In this document: piece by piece, positions 1-11,409 of the stretch
Layout of the letters: every line of letters starts with the position of its first letter
Position numbering within the stretch: position 1 is the first letter of the stretch
NCBI GenBank assembly: GCA_029449235.1
Contig: JANATG010000017.1
Location: 264,001-328,000, forward strand
Direction of reading: 5' to 3'
Source: Linnemannia schmuckeri
Taxonomy: Eukaryota; Mortierellomycota; Mortierellomycetes; Mortierellales; Mortierellaceae
Length of the DNA: 64,000 nucleotides
Position numbers and translations under genes: made by a program
Notes under the pieces: model-generated
What the model saw: only the letters and a program-made list of their open reading frames with translations
What the model was told of the DNA's origin: nothing
Databases searched by the model: none

Positions 1-950
1 AACGATTGCAGTCGTCGCCAGGTTGATTCCCAATCGTTTGCAAGTCTATGTATGCCCATCCGCCCAGTCCACAACCTAGCTTTGCGCTCTGTACAGCCTC
101 CTCGCCGCCTGGTCTGCAAGCTCGCTCATTCATTCATTCCCATGGATGCACATTGCTGTGTCCCTTTATCCACACAAAGAAGCAATGTACATGATGGGTG
201 GTTCTAGTGCAAGAGGTAGTTGAACTTGATAACGCTCTTATAATGAAAAGCTAGCGGTTGTTTCGAAGGTAGTTTCGTTGCGGGGCTTTGTCTCCTTTAG
301 GGGCTCCTCCTTTAGGCGAGTGACTCCCAGCCAAGAACTAGCAGCCCTTGCTTGAGCACGTATTTTTTTTCTTAGGTGCGGACATCAGGTATATAGTGGG
401 TGACAAACCCCTACGTTTAAGCTACGGCCATACACAACTAAACCCACCGCATCCCGTCCGATCTGCGCAGTTAAACAGTTGATGGCATAATCAGGACTGG
501 GTAGGCACCGAGAGGCAGCTGGTAAGCACTGGTTGGCTGCTGGATGAGAGGGATCTCCCAAAAATAAAATCCCTCTTCCCTTCCTTCTTCCTCGAAGGTA
601 TGCATGGTCATGAGAAGAGAGACAGCTCTACATGTGCCTCCACCATTTTGACATGTGTCCCCCCCCCCCTCCCATCTTGACGTGTTCTCTACCATCTTGG
701 CATGTTTCAGTGCCCCACTCCCATCATCTTTCCCTTTTATTTCTTATCTCAATTTGTCACAACAATAATCGCCATCAACCTGCACAAACACAAATAGAAA
801 GGCGCCCATCTTGCGATGACAAACCATAATTTTTTCTCACGCCTTCATATTTGACGAAGTCAAATTAGTGCATACACGAATCGGAACCGTTTCCACTGTT
901 TATATGCATCTGAGCCACAAAAATAAATATACCTTACATCACATGGCACC
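1..950. other. No gene recognised
   Basis: I see no supportable gene here. The stretch has a C-rich run near 660 and short purine/pyrimidine tracts. Reading frames of 65-75 codons exist but lack an ATG context, domain or splice pattern that would support them. Confidence 0.5.
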
Positions 951-961
951 TCCTTTGTGTG

Positions 962-968
962 TATAAAA
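962..968 (+). promoter_or_regulatory. TATA box of the 1299-1607 gene
   Basis: A TATAAAA motif lies about 165 bp before a GTAAGT splice donor at 1129. The transcript leader between the two has no ATG, so it is probably a 5'UTR exon. This arrangement (TATA, untranslated exon, intron, ATG) recurs at several small genes in the window. Confidence 0.5.
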
Positions 969-1298
969 GGTATATGAAATCTTATACTTCTTTTTCAAAC
1001 ATCAATTTTTGCTTTCTTTCCTCCTCTACTTTCGCCCAGTAGGCCGTAGGTTTTTTAGTTCATTCAAATCAAAGGACATCAGCAAGACAATTTCATTTAT
1101 AACCAAGAAGAACTAGCCATCACAGCGTAAGTTAACCAAACTCAGTTGTCTCGACCTATGGTAGCTTTTCCGACGTTAATTTAAACGTTGTCCATCATTA
1201 CATTGTCCTCCATTCTAATTATCTTGTTCGAGGTATTGCCTCGGCATTTTTGTCTCCTCCTTTCTGTTGACCCCAACAAGCGACCTGTCCAATTACAC

Positions 1299-1607
1299 AT
1301 GAAAATTGTCATTGTAACGATGATTCAGGAGGAATGGGGTTTCCTCAACGGAAAATATTCTGGAACCGCGAAGCTCCTCATAAGCAATGACGGTAGACTC
1401 GTTGAGGAGGATGTTATCTTTATATCAACAGCTGGAAGGCTATATGTTCCATTTATCGGATCCAACTACAAAGTCTTTATGCAATCTGGATTGCTAGGAA
1501 GAAAATTGTTGAGCATAACGAGCAACGATCAAGAGGTCCCTTTACATGAAGTAATCACACGCAGTAGCGGAAAGAACTTTATAATATATGATGAACACTC
1601 AGACTAG
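1299..1607 (+). CDS. Small orphan protein, 102 aa
   Basis: An ATG-initiated frame of 102 codons. I do not recognise a domain. The protein is mixed alpha/beta in character, with alternating hydrophobic stretches (MKIVIVT at the start, VIFISTAG in the middle), no clear signal peptide and no transmembrane segment. The frame is open further upstream but without an ATG. A GTAAGT donor at 1129 and possible acceptors before 1299 suggest a 5'UTR intron, and a TATA box lies at 962. It stands alone, with no partner on either side. It is probably a lineage-specific gene, and its function is unknown. Confidence 0.5.
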   Translation: MKIVIVTMIQEEWGFLNGKYSGTAKLLISNDGRLVEEDVIFISTAGRLYVPFIGSNYKVFMQSGLLGRKLLSITSNDQEVPLHEVITRSSGKNFIIYDEHSD

Positions 1608-2215
1608 AGGCATACATACGCGTTATCCCTTACATTCTTTCTTTCCCACTTGAGCCTTTTTTTTTCTTCCTCCCTCCTGTTTAACCTGGATTGCTTCTTG
1701 TTGATCTATCAACCAAATTTGGCGTTTTCCCGCATTGATGAATGGGCTTTAAATCGTACCTGACAATAAGCTAACGCCGAATAAAGCAGCCCAGCTCTCA
1801 CATAAAGAATAGTCGTTAATATCATCCTGTAAAAGGATTGTAAATTAATGGACCCCTGCTTTCGATTGCCTTAGTTGCCTTGGTTGCCTTGACAACCCAG
1901 ACTCCTGCTTTACCCTTGCTTGTTACTCCTTGACCCCTGTTCTCCATCGTAGTAATCCATTCTTACATTCTACTCTATAAATAATAAATGTAAAGGAAAA
2001 TGTTTTTATTCCACTTCATTTGGGTTACGAAGACGACGAAGGAAGTCTTACGTCCATTATCCGAGCAGACGAGCCATGTCTGTGTAATCAATCTTCTATT
2101 GGTTGCACTCGAGAAACTAAACTAAAAGAGAAAATAAAAAGGAACCTTGCATCGATCTCTGCATACTATCTTTCTTCTTCTCGCACTCAGGAACACATCC
2201 ATTCGAGCATTAGTT
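1608..2215. other. Intergenic, no gene recognised
   Basis: AT-rich and CT-rich sequence with a short imperfect repeat of TTGCCTTGG around 1870-1895. Nothing else is supportable. Confidence 0.4.
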
Positions 2216-2925
2216 ATGATCAATGATACACTTCCTTCACCTTCAGAGAATGGCAACCCCATTCACCAGTCTTCGAGTGACAACCTCACTCACCAGCAGT
2301 CTTCAAGCGACAACTTCGCTCATTTCATCCGGATGCTCGGCACTCTTTCCCCTGCAGACCGCCAAACTCTTGCGTCAGCCCTCATCCTCCCTTCCTCTTC
2401 CCCTGACACCAACTCTGATCCCTATCTGTCAACAAAACCGGTGGTCCAGACCTTGGAGCCTTACGATCGACTGGAGGAATGGCTCACCAGCTTCAAGCAG
2501 CGCAACGAGTTCTTCAACTTCACCAAGACACGCGAACTGGAAGACTACGCCGACGTCAAACAGTTTCACCGAGTCCAGCACCTCGACTATGCAGCCCCCC
2601 CTCTCACCAGTTCCAAGGATGTCAACGTACACAAAAACGTCTTCAAGCGTGACCAGGACATGGCAACAATTTAAACACGTCTCGCCCACCTCACTCGACC
2701 AATCGACGCAACGGTACATGCAATCCTTGCATCCAGCCCCATGGACATTGAGGACCCTGTTCTTATCAACATCATTGAGACATTCGACATCCTTCGATAC
2801 AACCTTGCTTTTATCGCCACCGAAATCACCCACTTGCGCAAGGATGCTCTGTATTGAGACAAGAAAATCATTCCCCCTGCTGACCCTAACGACAAAACGC
2901 CGCTCATCACCCATCAACAATTTAT
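2216..2925 (+). pseudogene. Decayed gag of a DIRS-like element
   Basis: The frame opens at an ATG and runs to an in-frame TAA at about 2672. It then continues recognisably in the same frame to an in-frame TGA near 2855 and on to about 2925. Past the first stop it encodes HLTRPID, which matches the ELTRPVD motif in the gag of the intact DIRS element at 41.3 kb, with similar spacing to an upstream Lys/Asp-rich segment. Both stops fit single C-to-T changes (CAA to TAA, CGA to TGA). No reverse transcriptase or recombinase follows; the sequence passes straight into an LTR-like repeat. It is an old 5' scrap of a retroelement, not a working gene. Confidence 0.6.
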
Positions 2926-3138
2926 TGTTTTACACCACTGGGGTGGTATTTAACCACGGAGGTGATAGCTAGGCACAAAGGTGGCAAATAATCACGAAGA
3001 TGATGATTATTATAAATAATCGCGGATGTTGTAATTGAGCAGCGACCATCTGCCATGTGGTGATGTGGTCGCTGGCAGCACTTCTTCGTTAAATAAAAAG
3101 ACGGGGTAAAATAGAAATAAAAACCCCGTGCCGCAACA
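2926..3138 (+). mobile_element. Truncated solo LTR, family 1
   Basis: This stretch shares TTTTACACCACTG, GGTATTTAACCACG, the AATAAAAAGACGGGGTAAAAT polyadenylation-like block and the terminal CCGCAACA with the complete solo LTR at 16267-16490. The first ~40 bp of that LTR are missing here, so this copy is truncated at its left end. It joins the gag relic directly. An extra ~50 bp in its middle separates it from the 16.3 kb copy. Confidence 0.7.
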
Positions 3139-3837
3139 CTACCCAAGAGATCTGTCTCCCTTGTCTGACTTGTCTAGATTCGCGACAGTAGTGTAAGACT
3201 CTTTATAATCGAAGCAACAGTTGTATCAGGCATAACTGTTACATGTTCATAAAACAGATATCCATCATGCTTGCGTGGGAGAATCAGACTTTATTTTGAA
3301 TTTTGAGGGAGTAATGGTAGTTTTAAGATGTGAGGTAAGAGTCTATAACAGACTATGAAGCGAAATCTTTTTGTACTACCGCTTTGGGAGAAAATGTTTT
3401 ATGTCTGAACATGACACCACGTACACAGTCATGATCAATCGCGTGGCTTAGAGCCGGACTTGAGCCGGACTTGAGCGGACAAGAGAAATTGGGCACATAG
3501 TCGCGTTTTTTGTCTCATTTTGTGCCTGACAAACACATTTCACCTCAACATGCTAGTCAACCCTCATTCACTTTCGCTTACAACTTGTCCATCCTCACTC
3601 AAACCCCACCTGTAATCTACACTCAGCAGAAACACATCAACTCCCGAACTCATCCACCATCTCCAAGGGCTCCATCTACTTGGTCATCACTCCCATTTCT
3701 TCAAAGTATGAATCACATAAATACACACTTGTCCGCCGTTGTTATTTGTTCGATATTGTCTATTGACACTAAGCGCTATCTCTACGCCCTTACTTCTTAC
3801 TAAAACCCCCTCAACTACCACCTACCTATCCTCCACC
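3139..3837. other. 5' region of the Crypton A gene
   Basis: No separate gene is seen. The sequence includes a short tandem repeat of GAGCCGGACTT at 3450-3478 and CA-rich leader sequence before the ATG at 3838. Confidence 0.35.
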
Positions 3838-6800
3838 ATGTTGCCCAATAGAGGGCCCCGAACCACCCGCTCCTACGCCGCTGCTGTCGCCGAAGGGCCA
3901 CTTCGTATCAAAACGAAAGTCAGATCGGAAAAAATGATTGCTATTGATGAATCAAAAGGACAAGGACGGCGCCGAGGTCCAGCAGCTGCTGAAGCCACCA
4001 CTCTCGCGACCAAACCCTCCACAGCAATAACTCAGCCTACTACCAACACCCCTCCTGTCAAAGTTACAGCTCAGAAGGCCCCTGTTCCTGCGATCGCCAC
4101 TAGAACGCGAGCGAAGACCAACAATACCACCACTCCCTCCACCAAGGCGCCCACCACGATCAAGGCCATCAAAGCCCCAAAGGCCAGTTTCACGGTAACT
4201 AAGGACCAAAAGAAGGCACTTCATAGCAACCCTGGCACCACTGGCTCTGCTCTCCCTCTTCCTCGAACCTCAAAAGCGACGAAAAAGAAAAGACCAAAAG
4301 CGATGAGCAAGGAGTCAGTGGACTCTACAGGCACAGATGACTCGGACCCTGATACCGTCAAGAAGCCGGCCAAAAAGAAGGTGCAGCGGTACCACGGACC
4401 AAATGGTTCTACAATCCGTCGACTTCCAATGCATCAGAAAGACCAGAGCCAGGCCAATCCAACGATCCCTCCTGGAATGACAGAAGAAGAGTATTCACAC
4501 GCTATCAAATCCTCATCCAACAAGGTCCTTTATGATCTTCTGGCGCGAAAAGATCGTGATATCCAGGAGTTGACCGTTAGGCAACATAAAGTGAAGCTCT
4601 TAACCTGGCAGGTTGGTACTCCATTGTGTCTATATTTTGCGATTTGTAGCGAAATATCCCTTTTTTATGCATCAATTTCTAATACGCTTTTTTTTATTGA
4701 ATCAAGTTCTACTGCGACACACATTATAACGGTGACTACACAGTGAACGCTGAGCGCATGCTTCCGTACTTTGAGAACCTAGTTTTCCTCCGGACATCCA
4801 AGAAGTTTATCGTCCCTGATATTGGCTATAACGGCGTCATTGGCCTCAGGCCTGCGGGATGGAAGCCGCCAAATCCTAAACAACGACGAACAGCTAAACA
4901 AACCAAGGATATTGAGGAGTGGATACCAGAGTCCCCCATGGAACAGGACTTACAAGTGTGGACCCCTGATGATGCTGACGCAGCCATAGCCCGATCAGAG
5001 GAGCTGGAGAATGAGGAGCACGAGGATGAGCATGAGACAATTGCTGTGGCAATAGATGAGGTCGTAGATGTCGACATGGAAATCGTCATAGGCAGCACCC
5101 GAGAGGATGACAACAACTCAGTTGAAATCACTGCCCAAGATGAACTGCAAGCACTGCATGCAATGGTGGAAGGCGAGGATGAGGCTGGTCTTGTTCTGGA
5201 AGGTGAGGATTTTGATTCTGGAGATCAGCAGGAGCTGGAGCATGTCACTGGAACAGAAGCTCCTGCAGAACCCCACATAATCGAGACTGAGGCAGACAAG
5301 ATGAAAGGTATGTATAATTTTTGATTACAATTAATGTTATTAGAGAGATAAAGACACTAATATTTATTCGACCTTTCAATTATTACCAGTCTTTTCTGGT
5401 CTTGTTCCTGATAAACATGGTCGTGTTGCGATCATGGTACCTTTGTCTCTTGGAACTGTTGATAACTATCGCAAAGCTTGTATTTATCTCTGGAAGCTTC
5501 AAAACCAAAGGACCGCCTTGTGCCCAAATCCTGCGCCTAACCCACGTAGCGATGGACCTTTGGATGATGCCATAAACGCCTATGGCGTTCGTCTCGTCTA
5601 TGACAAGGCCACAACTGGAACAACAAGGAACACAGCTTGTGACACACGCGACACATATGACGGTAATAACAACTATACACCATGAAAGCATGCGCTACCA
5701 TTTTACAGTAGTCTGACCTACCTCCCTTCTTTTTATAAGGCAACAAGCTGGTACGTATGGCAACATACACATGGCAACAGCAGCCTGTACACCGAACCAA
5801 AGGAGTCCGCAAATACAAGTGCATCACCCGGTTCCCCCACATCCGTGAGCGTCTTTGCATTCTGGCTCGGCACCATATGCTCCTCAGAGATGAGGACATC
5901 CGGAACCTCAATCTGTCTGATGTCTTTGCAACACTTAACCGCAAGAACGCGCATGGATCGACGTGGGCCTGTGGGCTCACATTCTGCCTACGACGTGGCA
6001 AAACAAACAAGAAGGGCGCCATGCTCTACGCCACTACCTTCCGCCATAAGGACTTTCGTCGCTGTACTGTGGGTGCATTTGCATTTTACATGCTCGAGCG
6101 GTTCATGGTATGTAAAAATATTTGTTTATTGGTTGCTTGTTGTGAATGTATCCAACTTTAAATAACTTTATTTCTTTGCCCTCCCCCGCCCCTTTTTTCC
6201 ATACTAGATTAACAAGGAAAGCCCTCCCGATTTCTCAGATGTAGACAAGTGGAAGGAAATCAAGGTCCTTGTTGCCAGTGATGTCCCATCTGTGCCTGAT
6301 CCTGCTCTCAGCTCCGTCACCAACAGTGCCACGCAAATTGAGGCAGAGCTAGAGCACGAGCTTGCTCAGGACAAGCAGGATCAAGCACGCATTGAAGCTC
6401 TCACAAGCAGAGCACAACAACAAGCAACTGCAGCCGTGATGCGTGCCTGTGAGATCTTCTCAGTACGGCTCACCCATGCTGGTCGCCATGCAGGCACAAA
6501 GGAGGCGTTCAAGCTAGGACTTGGCATCCAGGATATCCAACATCTCGGGCGATGGGTGATGAACCAGATGATGAGTTTCTATGCCCCTAAGAACCCTATC
6601 AAGGGTGCATACTTCATGGCGCACTTTAATGGCACCGATGAGCCCTATATCCTTGAGCGCGACCTCGTCCCACCACCTCTAAAGCTGCAAGCCATGCTGT
6701 TTGACTGGATCGAGCAGGTCTTTGATGGGCATGAAGATAGTATTGTTGAGGCCTGGCACAAGACTTGCGTGGAGGAGATGACAGGGTACGACCCGGACGA

Positions 6801-7872
6801 AATCCGTGAAGATGATGTTTTCTTTGAGGCCAAAACCGATATCCCAGCAGCACAGTCAGGACTCGAGCAAAGTGCGCACACAGACAAGGTTGCATTCCTG
6901 AAGCTTGTGGTGCGCATGCGGCGGGTCATCATCCAGGACGCCGTTCTTTGTCTGCAGCCAGTACCTGGAAGTGGCAGGACCCTTTCGAATAGTCTGATTG
7001 AGAAGCTGCCTGAGATCTTCCAGAGCCAACTGTTCCTGGAATATTCAAAGGAGCTTCTTCAGGCTATCAAGAAACATCGAGAAACCTCTGGCGCCATTGC
7101 TGCCGGTATCCATGTTGATGGCACAGATATTATTGAGGCTATCAACCGATCTGCCTCACAACAGACCGTTCTCAATAGGACTCTGGCTGCCATGGAAGCC
7201 AAGCACCAAAAACAACTTGAACACCAACGTGAGCGACATGCACAAGCAATGGCAGTACAGATGGCACAGTATGCCCAACTGCAAGAAGCCCATGAGAGTG
7301 TTCTAACAGCACTCAAGGAACTCAAGGAGATGCGACAACAGCTGCTTATCCAGTATTCTCAGCATCCTCGCTTCCAAACTCCACCTTCTCAGCACCCTGA
7401 CTTCCATCCTCAGTCTTCTCAGCATTACCAGCATCCTCATTTCCATCCTCAACCTCTTCACCAGTATGCTCCATATCAACAACAACAACAACAACAACAG
7501 CAACAGCAACAGCAACAACAGCAACAACAGCAACAACAGCAGCAACAGCAACAACGGGCACCGCAAGTGCCATTCACTTATATGATGCACCCAGACAAAG
7601 GTGCATGGACGCTTAGGAACGCTTGGGATGAGTACCATGGACCTCTTGCTCGTGTCTATGCTGATTCATACAAGGCTTGGGGGGAGAATCAGAAGAGACA
7701 GTACAGGCGCAGGACAGAACTCATAGAGCTAATTAGAAAAAAGGCGGCAAGAGAAGCCATAACCATTGACTCTATCCTTGCTTGCAAGGATTACACAGGC
7801 ATGAGCGTCAATGCTGTGAAGGAACTCCTCAAGACTGAGAGCAGTAAGGCAGCAGCAATGACTGAGGGGTAA
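3838..7872 (+). CDS. Crypton-type tyrosine recombinase A, 5 exons, 1226 aa
   Basis: Five exons splice in frame: 3838-4611, 4707-5307, 5390-5662, 5740-6107 and 6208-7872, with GT-AG introns of 77-100 nt, giving 1226 aa. The order is a basic Ser/Thr/Pro-rich N-terminus, a core-binding region, a tyrosine recombinase catalytic domain and a C-terminal domain resembling GCR1_C (TLRNAWDEYHG to the end). Visible catalytic residues are Arg599 in LLRDEDIRNL, His762-x-x-Arg765 in THAGRHAG, a GRW turn and the candidate nucleophile Tyr797 (SFYAP). Crypton enzymes cut and rejoin DNA through a covalent phosphotyrosine. A 26-residue Gln run (7477-7554) lies before the C-terminal domain. All junctions are clean and there is no internal stop, so the gene could be active. 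It shares intron positions around the conserved FCD and TWQ segments with the gene at 49.5 kb. The alternative is a domesticated recombinase or transcription factor. Confidence 0.8.
7477..7554 (+). repeat. CAA/CAG repeat encoding 26 Gln
   Basis: An uninterrupted trinucleotide tract in the last exon of Crypton gene A encodes a polyglutamine run. It is likely to vary in length between strains. Confidence 0.9.
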
Positions 7873-8505
7873 GGAAGGATAAGGAGGACAGGGCTAAGAG
7901 TAGTGAGGCTCAATAAATACCATGTTTGTTTTTATATATACAATTATTGTTCCACTCTTGGCGCGTGGCACAAAGAAAGGTAGAATGAAAGGGCTCGTGA
8001 AGGAGCAAAAAACGATTAATCATAGGTCGTAGGCGAAAATGAGGCATTAAAACATGAAAACCAACGCCAATGACGTGCTTTCCCAAGTGCCAAGACAACG
8101 TACAGTTCTCCGACAGGTCAAGTGTGGGCAGAATGAAGCAAATGGAGTCATTAACAAGGAGTCATTAGCATTCATGAACGAGCATTCCATTTCCGCTCAA
8201 AACATCAAAATGATGAAATTCGGCCTGCGTCAAACGCATGGTTTTAGTACGGAGGTTCCTGTCCAAGGGATTACGAACCCAATTGGCCTGAATTTTTGTG
8301 CAATCCAACGGACTACGAAGTAAATTGTCATGTCCGGACATGAGTCCGCAAAACATGGACATACATATGAAAATAAGGTTTGGACATCCACAGGTTTCAA
8401 AAAAAAATATTTCTTCGCTTCGTAGTCTATTCAGATGGCGTAAATACAATATTTATTCAATTAGTTATTTTTCATTCCCGCCCAAGTCTAACACACTCGT
8501 CCAAG
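7873..8505. other. Intergenic with a small inverted repeat
   Basis: No gene is supported. GGACTACGAAG near 8312 and CTTCGTAGTC near 8418 form an inverted pair about 100 bp apart. This could be the remains of a small terminal-repeat element. A 90-codon ATG frame starts at 8054 but shows no domain or promoter. Confidence 0.35.
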
Positions 8506-8512
8506 TATAAAT
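8506..8512 (+). promoter_or_regulatory. TATA box of the LPMO-like gene
   Basis: TATAAAT lies 134 bp before the ATG at 8640, with a CT- and CA-rich leader between. Confidence 0.6.
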
Positions 8513-8639
8513 GCCTCCCCATTTCTCTTCACACTTTTACTTCTTACACTCTCTTTCAACACCACCTTTCCTTTTCACAAAATATAAACCCCCACATTTA
8601 CTACCCATTCCCCACCTCTACCAGGCAACAAAAAAAACA

Positions 8640-9755
8640 ATGCTATACACGACCCCTTCCAAGGCTTCACTTGCCATACTCGTTGTCTCAATGATTCTTC
8701 TCCTAATCCAGAAGACCGAGGCCCATTCTTACGCCGACTGCTTCGACTGGCGTTTCAAGGATCCCAAGAATCCCTCTTGGTCCGACAAGAACGGTGCCTG
8801 CTTCGGCTACGCTCGCCGATTCCCTCTAAAGGTCAAGCCTTTTGCTAAACTCGACTCGGATGGTCCCAACCGCCACTACCAGCAGTCGCACAAGAACCCT
8901 GATCCCAACCATTCTCTGGCTTGCTCTGATGGTAAACAAGGTGAGGAACCTGGAGCAGATGAGACTATGGGCAGTCCAATCTCTGCAGCCTACAATGGCA
9001 AGGACAAGCGCGGTCGTAAGACTGGTGTCCAGACTGTCTCCTATCTCGGCGGAGAGCTCTGTATTCGCTGGCCTGCCAAGAATCATGCAGTTCCCAGTGA
9101 AAAGGACCAACCTGTGACAATTGCTTTGTCCGAAGTCAATCCTAAGAAGGACCCCACCCAGCTCCAGTTCCTGGACAATATTATTACTAAACTCAACTAC
9201 AAGAACTGCAGCGACACGAAGCTGAACACCGACATCTGGCCCTGTGGTGGTTGTTTCAAGTTACCCACCAACTTGAAGCCCGGAAACGTTGTTATGCAGT
9301 GGCGCTGGAAGCTTAACAGCAACGAGTGGTACACCTCTTGTGCCGACATCAAGATTACGGGGCGTTCCAGTACCACCTCCGTCTCTCACACTCCCACGTC
9401 CGCCTCTCACACTTCCACTTCCGCCTCTCACACCCCCACTACCACCTCTGCCTCTCGTCTTCCCACTTCCACCTCCGCCTCTCACACCCCCACTACCGCC
9501 TCTGCCTCTCGCATCCCCACTTCCGTCTCTCACGTTCCTACTTCTGCCTCTCACGCTCCCACTTCCGCCTCTCATGTTTCTACTTCTGCCTCTCAGACTT
9601 CCACCTCCGTCTTTCAAACTTCCATCTCCGCCTCTGTTACTTCCGCCTCTCCCACTACTATGTTCGTTTCCCCCACTATCACATCCGCCCCTCCCATTAC
9701 CAGTTCCGTCGTGGGTTCCCCTCCAATTACCGCTCTCGCTGTGCATGGAAAATGA
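8640..9755 (+). CDS. Secreted LPMO-like protein with Ser/Thr-rich tail, 371 aa
   Basis: The chosen ATG gives a standard signal peptide (hydrophobic SLAILVVSMILLLIQ) ending KTEA, so the mature protein would start with His (HSYADCFDW). An N-terminal His after signal cleavage is the hallmark of copper-binding lytic polysaccharide monooxygenases, which oxidise chitin or cellulose outside the cell. A second His (WPAKNHA) and a late Tyr (NEWYTSCADI) could complete the copper site. Paired cysteines suit an extracellular fold. From about residue 245 the protein becomes a Ser/Thr/Ala/Pro repeat, probably O-glycosylated and wall-associated. An in-frame ATG at 8511 lies almost on the TATA box and would spoil the signal peptide, so I rejected it. 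The LPMO assignment rests on motifs only; another secreted His-brace or unknown family is possible. Confidence 0.6.
   Translation: MLYTTPSKASLAILVVSMILLLIQKTEAHSYADCFDWRFKDPKNPSWSDKNGACFGYARRFPLKVKPFAKLDSDGPNRHYQQSHKNPDPNHSLACSDGKQGEEPGADETMGSPISAAYNGKDKRGRKTGVQTVSYLGGELCIRWPAKNHAVPSEKDQPVTIALSEVNPKKDPTQLQFLDNIITKLNYKNCSDTKLNTDIWPCGGCFKLPTNLKPGNVVMQWRWKLNSNEWYTSCADIKITGRSSTTSVSHTPTSASHTSTSASHTPTTTSASRLPTSTSASHTPTTASASRIPTSVSHVPTSASHAPTSASHVSTSASQTSTSVFQTSISASVTSASPTTMFVSPTITSAPPITSSVVGSPPITALAVHGK
9367..9690 (+). repeat. Minisatellite encoding the Ser/Thr tail
   Basis: Degenerate direct repeats of CCGCCTCTCACACTCCCACT type encode SASHTPT-like units in the C-terminal tail of the secreted protein. 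The period is about 24-30 bp. Confidence 0.75.
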
Positions 9756-10065
9756 AATACCATGCGTATGCTGAACAAATAATCACAAAGCAAATTTGAA
9801 ATGCTATGAAGCTAAGAATATAAGAGCAAAGAGTCATCGAAGTGACCCGATGACAGGTTGGCCGTTGTGAGGAGGCAACCCACAGAGTATAAACCCCTTA
9901 AATCGAATAAATTTGTAGGGCTATGTCCTCATTGATAGTTGCCATATGGTCCGCTTGCCAAAGATCCACTTGCTATGATGCACACTCGCCATGATGTACA
10001 CTCGCCATGATACATACCTGCTATTACGCCCATGCTAAATTTGCGTTTACTAACCTCAATTTAAT
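9756..10065. other. Intergenic with short tandem repeats
   Basis: About three copies of a ~19-bp unit (CACTCGCCATGATGTA type) lie at 9965-10015. No gene is seen. Confidence 0.5.
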
Positions 10066-10150
10066 AGCCACAATTTCTAGCCACAATTTCTAGCCACGGA
10101 TATCAGCCACAATTTCTAGCCACGGATATCAGCCACAATTTGATGGCCAC
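10066..10150 (+). repeat. Tandem repeat upstream of the 10267 gene
   Basis: Alternating 13-bp units AGCCACAATTTCT and AGCCACGGATATC sit directly before a TATA box. They may act as an upstream regulatory array, but this is inference from position only. Confidence 0.7.
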
Positions 10151-10155
10151 ATGTT

Positions 10156-10165
10156 TATATAAAAA
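10156..10165 (+). promoter_or_regulatory. TATA box of the 10267 gene
   Basis: TATATAAAAA lies 102 bp upstream of the ATG and just after the 13-bp repeat array. Confidence 0.6.
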
Positions 10166-10266
10166 GAGAAAGTAATCTGTTCTTTTTTTTTCACCCACCA
10201 ACAATCAGTACATCCCCCTAGCCTACCAAGCCCTCCAAGCCCTCCAGGCCTACCAAGCTCATCAAC

Positions 10267-10896
10267 ATGTCCCCCATCAAGCCCACCAGGTCCGCCAAGT
10301 CCACCAAGCAATCCAAGCCCACCGAATTAATCGCACCCAAAATTCAGCGCGTTAAAGCCGCCAACTCCCCGAAGAGAGACAACACCACGCGTAGCCAGCC
10401 CGCCGCAACACGCATCGTGACAAAACCGGGATTTGAGCCGGTATCATTCGTAACACTTGTTGTTCACAATTCGGATCTTACCAGGAAGGGGTATTTTTTG
10501 CCTATCCCCTGGAGACTGGAATGGACATATGAGTACTTCTTCGAAATTATTCTTAAAAGCGCAGGGCTGTCTCGTGGACACAAGTTTCCACTGTATTTTG
10601 TAACGAGATGCAAGAAAACAGACAACACGTTTCATTATTTCACATCCAACTACTTGCTTTGCAGTCGCTCAAGTGTTCACATTCCTCCATGCCCATGCGT
10701 AGAGGGACCTAATGGGGAAAACATCTACCAGCATTCAGACATGAAAAATGTTGTTCTTGGAGAATTTATGACAGGCGTCATTCAGATCGAAATGGTTCTT
10801 TCGGAACCTATGGAAAGATCGAGAACACAAGTCCCCTCTGACACTTTTTCATCAGAGAGCCTTACATGTGTTTTTACATATGAAGACGCAGAGTAG
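10267..10896 (+). CDS. Orphan protein, 209 aa
   Basis: The protein has a basic Lys/Ser/Thr/Pro N-terminus (about residues 1-50) followed by a folded-looking region without signal peptide or membrane helix. I do not recognise the family. A segment TYEYFFEIILKSAGL followed by a beta-like FPLYFVTRC has the helix-then-strand rhythm seen in the minus-strand orphans at 40.1 and 45.7 kb, so these may be distant relatives. It has its own TATA box. About 110 bp after its stop, an antisense 28S rRNA fragment begins, and the next gene on the same strand follows. Confidence 0.6.
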   Translation: MSPIKPTRSAKSTKQSKPTELIAPKIQRVKAANSPKRDNTTRSQPAATRIVTKPGFEPVSFVTLVVHNSDLTRKGYFLPIPWRLEWTYEYFFEIILKSAGLSRGHKFPLYFVTRCKKTDNTFHYFTSNYLLCSRSSVHIPPCPCVEGPNGENIYQHSDMKNVVLGEFMTGVIQIEMVLSEPMERSRTQVPSDTFSSESLTCVFTYEDAE

Positions 10897-11004
10897 TTTC
10901 AAAATAATACCATCTTTATTTGAAGCCAAAAACAATTTCGCGACGGTAGTGGTAAGGAACAAAGCACTAACGACGCGACCTCGAATGATATAGAGGATAA
11001 GAGA

Positions 11005-11071
11005 AAGAGCCGACATCGAAGAATCAAAAAGCAACGTCGCTATCAACGCTTGGCTGCCACAAGCCAGTTAT
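11005..11071 (-). repeat. 28S rRNA-derived fragment f1, antisense
   Basis: The reverse strand reads ATAACTGGCTTGTGGCAGCC and continues through CATAGC..GTTGCTTTTTGAT to GATGTCGGCTCTT, the universally conserved LSU segment around the peptidyl transferase centre. About 67 bp match with only a few changes. The promoter-proximal boundary is exactly at ATAACTGG. It lies between the stop of the 10267 gene and the promoter of the 11410 gene. Confidence 0.85.
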
Positions 11072-11343
11072 CTCTTACTTACAAGCGAAGGAAGTCAATA
11101 ATTAGGCGAGCTATTTGGAGGGATCGAATAAAAATAAGGCTACCAAAAACTAAAACTAAGGGTAAGAGGAAATGGGAAAAACGGCGCTTGCTGCCTTTGC
11201 CTATATCTATTGCAAACACAGTCGTCATTACGCCCACTTACTTACATACTCGCCATTAACTCGTGCTTACGCATACACTCACCCCTTAATCACATACTCG
11301 GGCAATTCGTGAACTTTATTTACGCCTTCGCCATACGAACATG

Positions 11344-11351
11344 TATAAATA
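11344..11351 (+). promoter_or_regulatory. TATA box of the 11410 gene
   Basis: TATAAATA lies 59 bp upstream of the ATG. Confidence 0.65.
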
Positions 11352-11409
11352 GAGGGGGGAAATCCAGGTATTTTTCGTTACTTCCAAGTCAACCAAGCAC
11401 CTCAATACC

